This document shows positions 56,048-63,743 of a stretch of 64,000 bases of DNA, one piece after another (the stretch's first letter is position 1; each line of letters begins with the position of its first letter). The stretch spans positions 1 through 64,000 of the forward strand of contig NZ_CP028039.1 in NCBI RefSeq assembly GCF_005491205.1, read 5' to 3'. The translations under genes were made by a program, and so were the position numbers. The stretch is from Nissabacter sp. SGAir0207 (GTDB lineage: Bacteria; Pseudomonadota; Gammaproteobacteria; Enterobacterales; Enterobacteriaceae). Under the pieces are notes generated by a model. It did no database searches. It was not told the DNA's origin and saw nothing but the letters and a program-made list of their open reading frames with translations.

Positions 56048-56886
56048 CAGACCACCTCCACCAGCTGCACCGCCGGAGCGGGCGGCACAATCGGCGCTAC
56101 GGTGGTGTAGGATACCCCGTCGCTGATGATTTCAATCTTGCCGCTGCTGGGTGTGCCAAGCCAGGCTGTAAAGAGCGGGGCAATGACGGTAACGGGGATG
56201 GCGGCAGCATAGATCCGCTCATTGGCCATTGGCAGGGTCAAATCATTGACCATCGACCCGCGCGGATCGCGCAGCAGACACTCCAGCTCCAGCGGACAGC
56301 CCGCCAGGCGGGTTTGGGCGGTGAAGTTGGTGTTGCCATAGGTGGCGAACTGGCGCAGCCAGGTAAGCAAAGCACCCGTCAGGGCGTTGAGCGTCTCCTT
56401 CTCGTTGGCCAGTACCATGATCGAGTATTCAATCTCCACCGGGTTGAAGGTCAGCAGCGCACTCGGAACGCCCTTGTCATCGGTCAGGTAGCCCGCATTG
56501 AAGTCGTCGACAACAACCGTGTTGTCATGCATCTGGAAGCCCGGAGTGCGCCCCAGGTTGATGATGGGCAGGGCATCTGCATTCAGCTCACCATAGCTAT
56601 TGGGCTTCTCATCCCGTAGCCCCGCGCCGGCCGCGCGCACCGCCCGCAGGAAGGCCTCCACATCGTCATAATTGCCAAACTTCAGTTTGTCCCGGGCGGA
56701 GCGCTTGAGAAAGCGCTTAAGCGGCCGCGCCGTGGCGCGCGTGTCACTCACGCTAAGGCCATCCAGCACCGCTAGCAGGGCATTGGCCAGCCCCGCGTCT
56801 ACGTCGCTGGTGGAGGACAGCTCACGCTTGCCATTGGGGGCAAACATTTCGCGCTTGAAGCGCATCATCAGCTCATTCTGTGCCAT
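56047..56886 (-). CDS. Baseplate/tail structural protein, unknown
   Basis: I start at MAQNELMMRFKREMFAPNGKRELSSTSDVDAGL (56886). The longer frame overlaps the previous gene in low-quality sequence, whereas this ATG overlaps its end by 14 bases, as elsewhere in this operon. The 279-residue protein has AVDDFNAGYL-like text, FNPVEIEYSIMVLANEKETLNALTGALLTWLRQFATYGNTNF and SGKIEIISDGVSYTTVAP near the end. It is probably a wedge or tail-completion subunit. No family is recognised. Confidence 0.5.
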   Translation of the reverse strand: MAQNELMMRFKREMFAPNGKRELSSTSDVDAGLANALLAVLDGLSVSDTRATARPLKRFLKRSARDKLKFGNYDDVEAFLRAVRAAGAGLRDEKPNSYGELNADALPIINLGRTPGFQMHDNTVVVDDFNAGYLTDDKGVPSALLTFNPVEIEYSIMVLANEKETLNALTGALLTWLRQFATYGNTNFTAQTRLAGCPLELECLLRDPRGSMVNDLTLPMANERIYAAAIPVTVIAPLFTAWLGTPSSGKIEIISDGVSYTTVAPIVPPAPAVQLVEVV

Positions 56887-57679
56887 CAAACATGCCCTTA
56901 TAGCTACGGCTTGGAATGCAGTAATACAACGTGCCCACGGCGGCGGTGCCGTAGTTGAACTTGCGGTGGACATACCACCAGCGCCGCACCGGCTCCCCGC
57001 TGGCCATATCCTCCATCCATTCCAGGATTGAGCCGATCGGCACGTCATGGGCGGCAATGCAGAGGATCAGCGCGTCGTCTGGCGCGCCGGTGTTTTCGTC
57101 AGTGTCGTTCATGGCATAGAAGTTGGGCATTTCATCGGGACAATCCACCACAACCACCAGCTCCGGATCCGCATAGGCCAGAGTCTCCTGGTTCGGGTCG
57201 ATTTTCTCGGCCGGCATCACCTCATAGCCATCATCATCGATTTGCACCTCGGACAGGCTGGCCGCGCGGAACAACACTGCGTCGAAGGCGTCAGGGTTAA
57301 GCTTTATCGCCTTAATCCAATCCTCACGTACCAGGTCATTAATTGCCTGATGCCCATGGAAGCGAGTACGCAGCCCGCTGACAATAGGGCGGCTGGCAAT
57401 AGCATCAGGTACAACGGTGCCACTATCAGCCCCGTCTGTGCCCGCAGGCGAAGCCTCAGCAGCATCAATCTCAGTTGTGTCATGTTGTTCCTCAGTATTA
57501 GCGGCTACTCCGCCTGTTTCTTTGCCATCACCAGCAGCATCGGCGGTGGGGTCGGTGCCGGTGTCGGCGGCCGGGGAGGCCTGTTCTGCGTCAGGGTGAG
57601 GAACATCCCCAGCAGTAGCACCACTGGAAGTAGCCGGCACAGCCGGCACGTCATCGAGCAGATCGTCATAAAACCCCAT
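56873..57679 (-). CDS. Tail/baseplate protein with acidic disordered N-terminus
   Basis: The first 90 residues are Ala/Asp/Thr/Glu-rich and low complexity. The remainder is globular: RTRFHGHQAINDLVREDWIKAIKLNPDAFDAVLFRA, LVVVVDCPDEMPNFYAMND, ILEWMEDMASGEPVRRWWYVHRKFNYGTAAVGTLYYCIPS. It shares one base with the stop of the preceding SWIM-like gene. A structural or assembly role is suggested only by the operon. Confidence 0.5.
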   Translation of the reverse strand: MGFYDDLLDDVPAVPATSSGATAGDVPHPDAEQASPAADTGTDPTADAAGDGKETGGVAANTEEQHDTTEIDAAEASPAGTDGADSGTVVPDAIASRPIVSGLRTRFHGHQAINDLVREDWIKAIKLNPDAFDAVLFRAASLSEVQIDDDGYEVMPAEKIDPNQETLAYADPELVVVVDCPDEMPNFYAMNDTDENTGAPDDALILCIAAHDVPIGSILEWMEDMASGEPVRRWWYVHRKFNYGTAAVGTLYYCIPSRSYKGMFDGTE

Positions 57680-58893
57680 CAGTTAGTTTTCCCTATTTGC
57701 TCAGAGAGCCATTTGTTAAAGGCATTCTCAGCCTGCTTGTCGGTCATGCCGGTCAGTTTCATGGCATCCTTGAAGCCCTGCTTTCTCATGCGGAGCTGCT
57801 CGGCCACCAGCTTTTTGGCGTCGTCGCGCTCCTGCTCCGCCTTTTTGGCGCGGGCAAGGGCAAGCTTCAGCTCGGCCGCCTTTTTGGCCGTGGCGGTGCG
57901 CGCGCGGGCGGCTTTTTTGCGGAGCTGCTCTATCTGGTCGCGGCTGGTGGCCTGCTTCTTGGCCATGGCCTGCTGGGCGGCCTGATAGCGGGCAAACTCC
58001 TTGCGCACCTTGTCTTGGTCAGTCTCGGCGCTCCGGTTGCGCCCCATGGCCTTCTGTTCGTCTTCAGTGAAGGTGCGGGTGGTTTTCTTTTTGTCATCAC
58101 CAAAGGCAACCTGGGTCGCGGCCTTCTTCAGTTGCTGGCCAAGCTGGCGCTGCCATGTCATCGACTGGAAGCGCGTCATGGTGTGGATCACGTGCTTGCA
58201 GGCGACGCCAGTCAAATCGGGGTTTCGCACCTTGGGGAAGGCGTATTCCGCCGGCGGCTTCAGGGCGTAATTGCCGGCCGTGGCCATGTAGCGATACCAA
58301 TACTGGTGACGGCCGCAATCACAGTCGAAGGAAACGCGGCCGGCGGCCAGCTGGCGGGAGAGGGTCATCAGGGAGGCTTTCTCATCCCCCACGTCCTCTA
58401 CATACCGATCCCACTCCTCAAAGCGCACCCGCACCAGGTGGTGATCGTCCATTGAGATGTCCGAGGCCTCGACCTTCACCATGGCGGTATTGTGCTGGAG
58501 GCGGATGAATATCGCCTTTTTGATGCCGCTGCCGTCATCCACTTTGTTGCTGGCGCGCTGCACATCGATCTTGGTGGATTGCGCCACCAGCTGGGCATAG
58601 GTGATGCCTGGCACATCGCTATTGAACTGGGTGCGGTGCGCCATGCGACCGGTGATAAACCGCTTCATGTCCTCGGGGGTGAAGAAGGTCCCCTCTTTTT
58701 TCTTGCCCAGCTCAAGGAACTTCTCCAGCTCCTTGTTACGCATCATGGCCGGCGTCAGGGTACGGCGCGCGCCCTGGCGGTTTTTGCGTTGGGTCTTGCG
58801 GATCCGGTTAAAAACCTTCAGGAACTCGGCCGCAGACAGGCCATGCGTGGCATAGCGGCCGTTCTCCTTGCGGTCAAAATCTGGGGATGGCAT
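57679..58893 (-). CDS. Large tail-operon protein with SWIM-like zinc motif and coiled coil
   Basis: The 404-residue protein starts MPSPDFDRKENGRYATHGLSAAEFLKVFNRI. Near residues 215-260 it has FDCDCGRHQYWYRYMATAGNYAL…VACKHVIHTM, a CxCx(n)CxH arrangement like SWIM zinc fingers. The last 130 residues are a Lys/Ala/Gln-rich coiled coil (RARTATAKKAAELKLALARAKKAEQERDDAKKLVAEQL). Such zinc-binding plus coiled-coil layout is unusual for a baseplate operon. It may mediate assembly or DNA contact. Family unknown to me. Confidence 0.5.
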   Translation of the reverse strand: MPSPDFDRKENGRYATHGLSAAEFLKVFNRIRKTQRKNRQGARRTLTPAMMRNKELEKFLELGKKKEGTFFTPEDMKRFITGRMAHRTQFNSDVPGITYAQLVAQSTKIDVQRASNKVDDGSGIKKAIFIRLQHNTAMVKVEASDISMDDHHLVRVRFEEWDRYVEDVGDEKASLMTLSRQLAAGRVSFDCDCGRHQYWYRYMATAGNYALKPPAEYAFPKVRNPDLTGVACKHVIHTMTRFQSMTWQRQLGQQLKKAATQVAFGDDKKKTTRTFTEDEQKAMGRNRSAETDQDKVRKEFARYQAAQQAMAKKQATSRDQIEQLRKKAARARTATAKKAAELKLALARAKKAEQERDDAKKLVAEQLRMRKQGFKDAMKLTGMTDKQAENAFNKWLSEQIGKTN

Positions 58894-58902
58894 CGCTTAT
58901 CC

Positions 58903-59250
58903 TCAGCTGACGTAGAGAGAGCCGGAGATCTCCGGGCTGGTGGCGGAGAAGGTGTTGATCTGCTCACGGATCCACGCCAGGGTAGGCACCGTGATTTCAG
59001 TGCCGGCAACCATGGCGTCGCACTCATCCTCCAGCCCACACACCAGCGTGACTACCCAACGCAGCTCGGCAGTGCCCCAGATACGGTAGGCAATCAGGTC
59101 AGGGCGATAAATTTCATCGGCCAGGATGTCATAGGCCAGCAGGTCAGAGTCATAGCTCAGGGACTTGGCCATAATCTCCTGGCGCATATAGGCGCGCAGG
59201 ATGGGATCGGCTACGTTCCGGTCGTCCAGGCGACTAATGGCATCACTCAC
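58903..59250 (-). CDS. Baseplate wedge protein, gp53-like
   Basis: The 115-residue protein contains YRPDLIAYRIWGTAELRWVVTLVCGLEDECDAMVAGTEITVPTLAWIREQI. The pattern of a Y-x-x-x-G-x-x-x-L/R-W-V-V segment followed by a short LysM-like GTEITVP end is seen in gp53-type wedge proteins and related LysM baseplate subunits. It overlaps the first gene of the operon by 4 bases. It would sit at the base of the wedge holding the inner ring. Confidence 0.6.
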   Translation of the reverse strand: MSDAISRLDDRNVADPILRAYMRQEIMAKSLSYDSDLLAYDILADEIYRPDLIAYRIWGTAELRWVVTLVCGLEDECDAMVAGTEITVPTLAWIREQINTFSATSPEISGSLYVS

Positions 59251-59891
59251 AGGTAGTTCCCCTTGCCCGTCAGCGGGCTGTAAGAGGCCTGCTCGATAGA
59301 TTGGCGCTCAAAGGCGCTGACGATAGTCCGCAGGGGATTAAGCGGCGAGGCTGGCTCCTGGGCGCGTGTGAAGCCCAGCATCTTTTCCAGGTATTGGACG
59401 CTGGCCACGTTGTTAAAAGTGGTGGCAAAGGTGCACAGCATGGTAAGGCTGTGCTCACCGCGCAGCTGTTCCCAGTCGATACGGTAAATGGTTGACCCTT
59501 TCGCATCCCGCGCCACGTCTACCAGGGTGTCAGGAATGTTGAAGCGCCCGCCGGCATTGCGGGGGAAGGTGATTGCTTTCTGGCGCACCAGCTCGCGGTA
59601 GATGTCCAGGGCTTCCACCAGCACCGGCTTGCCGCTGGCACCTGCATCCCCCAGGCGCACCCGCACCCCGGCGCGCGCGGTGATGAAGTCGCTGGACTCA
59701 TCCACCAGCACCTCAAAACCCTTCTGCTCCAAGTCGTGGATTGTCTCAATCAGCTGCTGCTCGAGCTGGTGGCGGTTATCAGGCAGCTTGATGGCATCAG
59801 CAATGAACAGCTCTCCATCCTTCCAAGCGGCTTTAGCCAGCATTGGGGGGCTGGTGGTCAGGCAGATGGCACAGATTTTTTTGTTGATCAT
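59247..59891 (-). CDS. First gene of the baseplate operon, unknown
   Basis: The 214-residue protein starts MINKKICAICLTTSPPMLAKAAWKDGELFIADAIKLPDNRHQLEQQLIETIHDLEQKGFEVLVDESSDFITARAGVRVRLG. This reads like an RNase H/terminase-nuclease-type alpha/beta beginning, although acidic residues alone do not prove activity. The second half (IYRIDWEQLRGEHSLTMLCTFATTFNNVASVQYLEKMLGF) is helical. It has the late promoter at 59938-59958. Packaging regulation or a structural role are both possible. Confidence 0.45.
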   Translation of the reverse strand: MINKKICAICLTTSPPMLAKAAWKDGELFIADAIKLPDNRHQLEQQLIETIHDLEQKGFEVLVDESSDFITARAGVRVRLGDAGASGKPVLVEALDIYRELVRQKAITFPRNAGGRFNIPDTLVDVARDAKGSTIYRIDWEQLRGEHSLTMLCTFATTFNNVASVQYLEKMLGFTRAQEPASPLNPLRTIVSAFERQSIEQASYSPLTGKGNYL

Positions 59892-59937
59892 GCAGGGTAT
59901 CCCGTGGCGCGCCCGCCTGGATTGGCGAACAGGCTGA

Positions 59938-59958
59938 AGAATACAGTTACTTACATTT
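59938..59958 (-). promoter_or_regulatory. Late-type promoter of the baseplate/spike operon
   Basis: AAATGTAAG, six bases (TAACTG), TATTCT on the minus strand. Confidence 0.6.
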
Positions 59959-60165
59959 GCCTGGGCATCGAAAATGGGATAGTTATTGCTTTCACAGTGA
60001 GGTAAGAGCAGATAAATAGGCTCCGCTTGTAATACTTAAATTACTTGCACTTAGGCTGCTTCGTACAGGTCTCAATCAGCATTGACCAGGTGCGCTTTGT
60101 GCTAGAGGCGTATGCTGGTGCATTATGGCACGTTAATTACAGTGCTGGGCAAGAAAATACGGTTA
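59959..60165. other. Non-coding gap between baseplate operon and DUF3800 gene
   Basis: I see no gene or repeat of note beyond the late promoter on the left and the terminator on the right. Short AT-rich stretches near 60020-60060 are not distinctive. Confidence 0.4.
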
Positions 60166-60187
60166 GAAAAAGGCCGCTAATGCGGCC
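60166..60187 (-). terminator. Terminator of the DUF3800 gene
   Basis: On the minus strand GGCCGC, ATTA, GCGGCC then T5. Confidence 0.8.
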
Positions 60188-60206
60188 ATATTGCGCAGAG
60201 AGTTAG

Positions 60207-61379
60207 CTATTGATATTGGGAGAGATAATCTGCAACTCCGTTCGCTGGATTTATCCCGCCAGTATAGACTGTTCCTAGCTCTTGAGGCGTAACGGAGGTT
60301 GTAGGCCATATAACCATACCTTCAAAATAACTATCTATTTTAATTCTTTGAAGCTCTTTGAAAAGGTGGTCTTCTAATTCATTTTTTTTTAAGCAATTAA
60401 CATAATAAGCGGCTGCACTTGCTACTATGTCTACAATCTGTAGTTGAGGATATTCTTGAGATGAATGGAATGTTAAAGATCGAGCTTTGATTGGTAACTC
60501 AAAGGTTCTTCTGTCATAGCCATACACCTCTGTAATCCTTGACAAGTCCATAAATTTATTAAATAAGTCTTGTTTCTCTACAATCGCTTTGGAATCGTCA
60601 TGCTTGATATAAAAACCGCTGGGGTATGTTTTACCCCACTCTATACAGTGATTGAAGAGGCTGGGTATGGAAGGGTCTAATGTATTTTTTTCAACATTTT
60701 CTAATATATCATTAATTTCGCTTTTGGTAATGCTAATTCTATCTATTGTAGATTTGAATCTTTTGTCCTTAGAGCAAGCCTTTAGTTCATCAACTGATTC
60801 GTAAAATTCAGCAATAGACTCAGAGGATTGAATCCTAATCATGTTCATGAACTTCTGGTACATTTTATCTGTTTCTTCCTCTCCACACAAAGCAGGGAGG
60901 CAATAATAGTAAACATTAGACAGAGCAAGGTTGTGTCCATCTTTATAAAGATCCCACCCTCTATTAAAACACCATGTTTCGATTAGAATATCAACAATCT
61001 TTGTTGTTAACATGTATTTTTTGTCGATTAAACAGATTTTAACATTCTCTTTATTGATATATTTACTTTCAAGGAGCCTAATGATTCCATCCTGACCTGA
61101 TTTCCTACGTTTAAGAGTTTTAAAGTGAGCTTCTATAGGGGATTTACTTCCTGTCAGCTCTAATGCTTTGAGCGCATCTTGTTTATTAATGCTGCTTGAG
61201 CTTAAAGTGAAACAAGGTTGCGTTGGGTCAAGCAAGTTCCCGCCGGTATTTCCTGATTCATCAAAAAATATATCAGGCTTTATATGCATCATTTTATTTT
61301 TCTTTGCGGTCAGCTCTCTTTTATTTTCGTTACTCTTCTTTATTTTGTTTGCGCGCCGAAGTTGGCTATTTGCACCCAT
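60207..61379 (-). CDS. DUF3800-family protein, candidate defence/exclusion gene
   Basis: The 390-residue protein has a Lys/Asn-rich start and then IKPDIFFDESGNTGGNLLDPTQPCFTLSSSSI, the FDESG signature of DUF3800. Near 330 it has LQIVDIVASAAAYYVNCL, the second conserved acidic site. The family has an RNase H-like fold with probable metal-binding acidic residues. It often occurs on mobile elements and in defence loci, but its activity is not established. The gene is low in GC, monocistronic and has its own terminator. Confidence 0.75.
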   Translation of the reverse strand: MGANSQLRRANKIKKSNENKRELTAKKNKMMHIKPDIFFDESGNTGGNLLDPTQPCFTLSSSSINKQDALKALELTGSKSPIEAHFKTLKRRKSGQDGIIRLLESKYINKENVKICLIDKKYMLTTKIVDILIETWCFNRGWDLYKDGHNLALSNVYYYCLPALCGEEETDKMYQKFMNMIRIQSSESIAEFYESVDELKACSKDKRFKSTIDRISITKSEINDILENVEKNTLDPSIPSLFNHCIEWGKTYPSGFYIKHDDSKAIVEKQDLFNKFMDLSRITEVYGYDRRTFELPIKARSLTFHSSQEYPQLQIVDIVASAAAYYVNCLKKNELEDHLFKELQRIKIDSYFEGMVIWPTTSVTPQELGTVYTGGINPANGVADYLSQYQ

Positions 61380-61637
61380 AAATACCTCTAGAATGATCTG
61401 AAAAAAGGCGTTCTACTTTATTGCAAGATTATAATACCACTTAATATAGGTTGGGTTATATAATTAATGTCAAGTTTGACTCACTATTTCTTGATAAGGC
61501 AATAATAATAAGGAGGCCTGCTCCCAGCGGCCTGCCATGCCTGCTTAAGAAACAAGCTTAGGCTAGAATACTCTCCGTTTTCCAAGCGAACCCTGTAATA
61601 AGTGCCATGGCATCGGCCAGCAAGGCAAGAGGACTAT

Positions 61638-62093
61638 ATGAAGCAACACCACAAAATCAGCCAGGCAGATATAGCCGCACAGGATGAAGCCCGCAGGATT
61701 ATCAGCTTTGCGGAGACACTGCTGATGAAAGTACAAAGGCACCCTGGCCGCGTCGCATCGGCCTATGTCCCCGATCTACAGGCCTATGAAATCTATCTCA
61801 GGATGAAGGATGGCACCGCTCAGCTACATGGACTTGATGTACTCGTTGTGGCAAACATATCAGCGGCAAAGCCCGGTACGGGCGGATTCACGCTGTTGCT
61901 CCACCAGCTCAAAACGTATGCCGAGCAGCGTAGATGGGTGCTGAAAGTCGAAAATGTTTTGGACGCGCGTTTCCGGGCATTTTTGGAGAAGGAAGGGTTT
62001 GTTTTCCCTGATGTAGGGATGCACTACCACGGCTCAGGATACTGGGCAGCGAAGGGAGTGATGTCTACAGAGGAGCTGGTGGCATTAAGATAG
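61638..62093 (+). CDS. GNAT-like protein
   Basis: I start at MKQHHKISQADIAAQDEARRI, with AGAGGA upstream. The centre (VLVVANISAAKPGTGGFTLLLHQLKTYAEQRRWVLKVENVLDARFRAFLEKEGFVF) has the strand-helix-strand-helix order of the acetyl-CoA-binding half of GNAT acetyltransferases. GTGGF replaces the usual RGxGxG loop, and an N-x-RF-x-x-FLEKxGF-type end follows. Whether it is catalytic is unclear. It stands alone and ends before a terminator. A phage internal or counter-defence modifier is possible. Confidence 0.5.
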   Translation: MKQHHKISQADIAAQDEARRIISFAETLLMKVQRHPGRVASAYVPDLQAYEIYLRMKDGTAQLHGLDVLVVANISAAKPGTGGFTLLLHQLKTYAEQRRWVLKVENVLDARFRAFLEKEGFVFPDVGMHYHGSGYWAAKGVMSTEELVALR

Positions 62094-62109
62094 CGTGAGC
62101 TGGTGAAGA

Positions 62110-62131
62110 GAACCGCCCAGAAGGGCGGTTT
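62110..62131 (+). terminator. Terminator after the GNAT-like gene
   Basis: AACCGCCC, AGAA, GGGCGGTT; the T-run is short. Confidence 0.55.
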
Positions 62132-62259
62132 AGGTAAAACGCATTAAAGATCAGCGAACTATTCAGCAGGAACCAATATAGTTATTACGCATCGGGGCGC
62201 ATGATAGGGCAGGCGGCTGACCAGTGCAAATTGAGTATGTTGGTCAGCTGTCGGCCACA

Positions 62260-62670
62260 TTAGAGATAGTCTCCTTCGTAACCATCCATCAGATCCTCCC
62301 GGTAGTTGGAAAGCAGGCGCAGCGCATAAGCTGTCTCCTGAACGGTTGCATCACTTTCAGCAGCGAGAACGGTTGTCTTTACCAGGTGATAGGATGCATC
62401 CAACTCAAAGCCATTCATCATCAGGAATATCGATGCGGCCTGAAAGGCTGTGCGTTTATTCGCATCATTGAAGGCATGAGCCTTTGCAATGCCCACCAGG
62501 TACATGGCTGCCAAGCTAAACACATCATCGCAATTTTCATAATGGTGAAGAGTTTGCACTCGATTAAGTGCTCCTTCGAGCCTATCTAGGTTTGGCGTAC
62601 CACTGTTAGGCAAAGTTACTCTCTGAAGGTTAATGACCTGTTCCGTAGTCAGGAAAATGATCTCCATCAT
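62260..62670 (-). CDS. doc: Doc toxin (Fic-fold kinase)
   Basis: The 136-residue protein carries the Doc active site HAFNDANKRTA near residues 65-75, the Fic-type loop with Lys in place of the Gly of AMPylating Fic proteins. It also has the usual flanking helices (GALNRVQTLHHYENCDDVFSLAAMYLVGIAKA). Doc phosphorylates EF-Tu and stops translation. It overlaps the antitoxin gene by 4 bases. Together they form the post-segregational killing module known from P1. Confidence 0.92.
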   Translation of the reverse strand: MMEIIFLTTEQVINLQRVTLPNSGTPNLDRLEGALNRVQTLHHYENCDDVFSLAAMYLVGIAKAHAFNDANKRTAFQAASIFLMMNGFELDASYHLVKTTVLAAESDATVQETAYALRLLSNYREDLMDGYEGDYL

Positions 62671-63044
62671 TTATCTTCCAGAGCCTTAATTATTTTTGCG
62701 TGTTTCTTGCGTGTTTTTTCAATCGCTTCATCAAAAGAAAGCGATCTACCCGGAGGTAAAATTGATCTGTGCGGGTGCGCTAAATCTTCGACCTTTTTAA
62801 CGGACTCAGTTAGATGCTTAGGTAAGCCCATAGGATCCCAAGTAGTGGCGTTTCCAGCGTAGATGTCAGCCCTATCATCAGACTTATTCATAAAACCTAA
62901 TACACCCACGCCACCAGCAGCTCGGGCACTCAGCAAGATGTCAGGTTTACCGCGTTGGGTGACTATGATTTGCTCGCCGTTGCGTAATGCTTCAAGTACA
63001 TCTGCAAGCTCATCGCGCATACGTGTATAGCTAATATTTTTCAT
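62667..63044 (-). CDS. phd: Phd-like antitoxin, long form
   Basis: The N-terminal 45 residues (ISYTRMRDELADVLEALRNGEQIIVTQRGKPDILLSARAA) are a Phd/YefM DNA-binding domain. The C-terminal end (LSFDEAIEKTRKKHAKIIKALEDK) is the toxin-blocking helix. At 125 residues it is much longer than P1 Phd (73). The added middle part (GFMNKSDDRADIYAGNATTWDPMGLPKHLTESVKKVEDLAHPHRSILPPG) is probably a flexible linker. It precedes doc and is preceded by a TGTACATGTACA palindrome, a likely autoregulatory site. Confidence 0.85.
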   Translation of the reverse strand: MKNISYTRMRDELADVLEALRNGEQIIVTQRGKPDILLSARAAGGVGVLGFMNKSDDRADIYAGNATTWDPMGLPKHLTESVKKVEDLAHPHRSILPPGRSLSFDEAIEKTRKKHAKIIKALEDK

Positions 63045-63059
63045 AGCAAGCTCCTAGAT

Positions 63060-63071
63060 ATGTACATGTAC
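63060..63071 (-). promoter_or_regulatory. Palindromic operator upstream of phd
   Basis: TGTACATGTACA is a perfect palindrome 16 bases before the phd start. It resembles the GTAC-centred Phd operators of P1. Confidence 0.6.
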
Positions 63072-63209
63072 AGGTTAGCGCTAGGATGAAGGATTAGCAA
63101 GCATGCTGAAGTTAAAAAGCCGAAAGTGGAAAATCCTCAAGTGTTCCTTTTAAGAATGTTCCTAATAAATTATAATGTTTACGATTTTTTACATATTTAA
63201 GGATGGTGT

Positions 63210-63695
63210 ATGGCTAGTTATGTCGATTCAAATCTTTCTAAAGGTGAAGAGGTAATCACCCGCGCCCATGTATCTTGGCTTTCCTTCTTATTCGTAATAG
63301 TAATTGGTACAGTGTGTTTGCTGATAGGGCTGTTAGGAGCACTTATTCGTGGGAGCGGTGGCGGCGACATTCCTGGCATTTCGTGGTTTTTCATTTTAGT
63401 GGGGGCATTTCTCCTTCTTAAGGTCACCCTGATCATCGTAACTACAGAGCTTGCATTAACAAATAAGCGCGTCATCGCTAAATTTGGCTTTATCCGCAGA
63501 ACTACTGTTGAACTACGCCTTGATAAAGTCGAAAGTTTAGAGGTAAATCAAGGAATTATGGGGCGCTTGCTCGGGTATGGGAATATTGTTGTTAAAGGAA
63601 CTGGCGGCACAGGCACCCCAATTCCATCTATCAAAAAACCCTTAGACTTTAGACGAATCGTTAACAATTACATTGAAGAAAGAGAAGCAGTTTAA
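63210..63695 (+). CDS. Membrane protein with bacterial PH domain (bPH2/YdbS-like)
   Basis: The 161-residue protein has two transmembrane segments (WLSFLFVIVIGTVCLLIGLLGALI and ISWFFILVGAFLLLKVTLIIV). A bPH2 domain follows: ELALTNKRVIAKFGFIRRTTVELRLDKVESLEVNQGIMGRLLGYGNIVVKGTGGTG. AAGGA precedes the start. Function of the family is poorly known; roles in envelope stress are suspected. It is a single gene between phd and a terminator and is probably a host-derived cargo gene. Confidence 0.75.
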   Translation: MASYVDSNLSKGEEVITRAHVSWLSFLFVIVIGTVCLLIGLLGALIRGSGGGDIPGISWFFILVGAFLLLKVTLIIVTTELALTNKRVIAKFGFIRRTTVELRLDKVESLEVNQGIMGRLLGYGNIVVKGTGGTGTPIPSIKKPLDFRRIVNNYIEEREAV

Positions 63696-63711
63696 GATTT
63701 GATAGCGTTTA

Positions 63712-63743
63712 GAAGGCCATCTTTAAAGGGTGGCCTTTTTTAT
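63712..63743 (+). terminator. Terminator after the PH-domain gene
   Basis: AAGGCCATC and GGGTGGCCTT pair around a short loop and are followed by a T-run. Confidence 0.65.

Noticed and set aside
57047..58455. Long + strand frames opposite the baseplate operon
   Set aside because: They are antisense to confident coding sequence with no ribosome sites.
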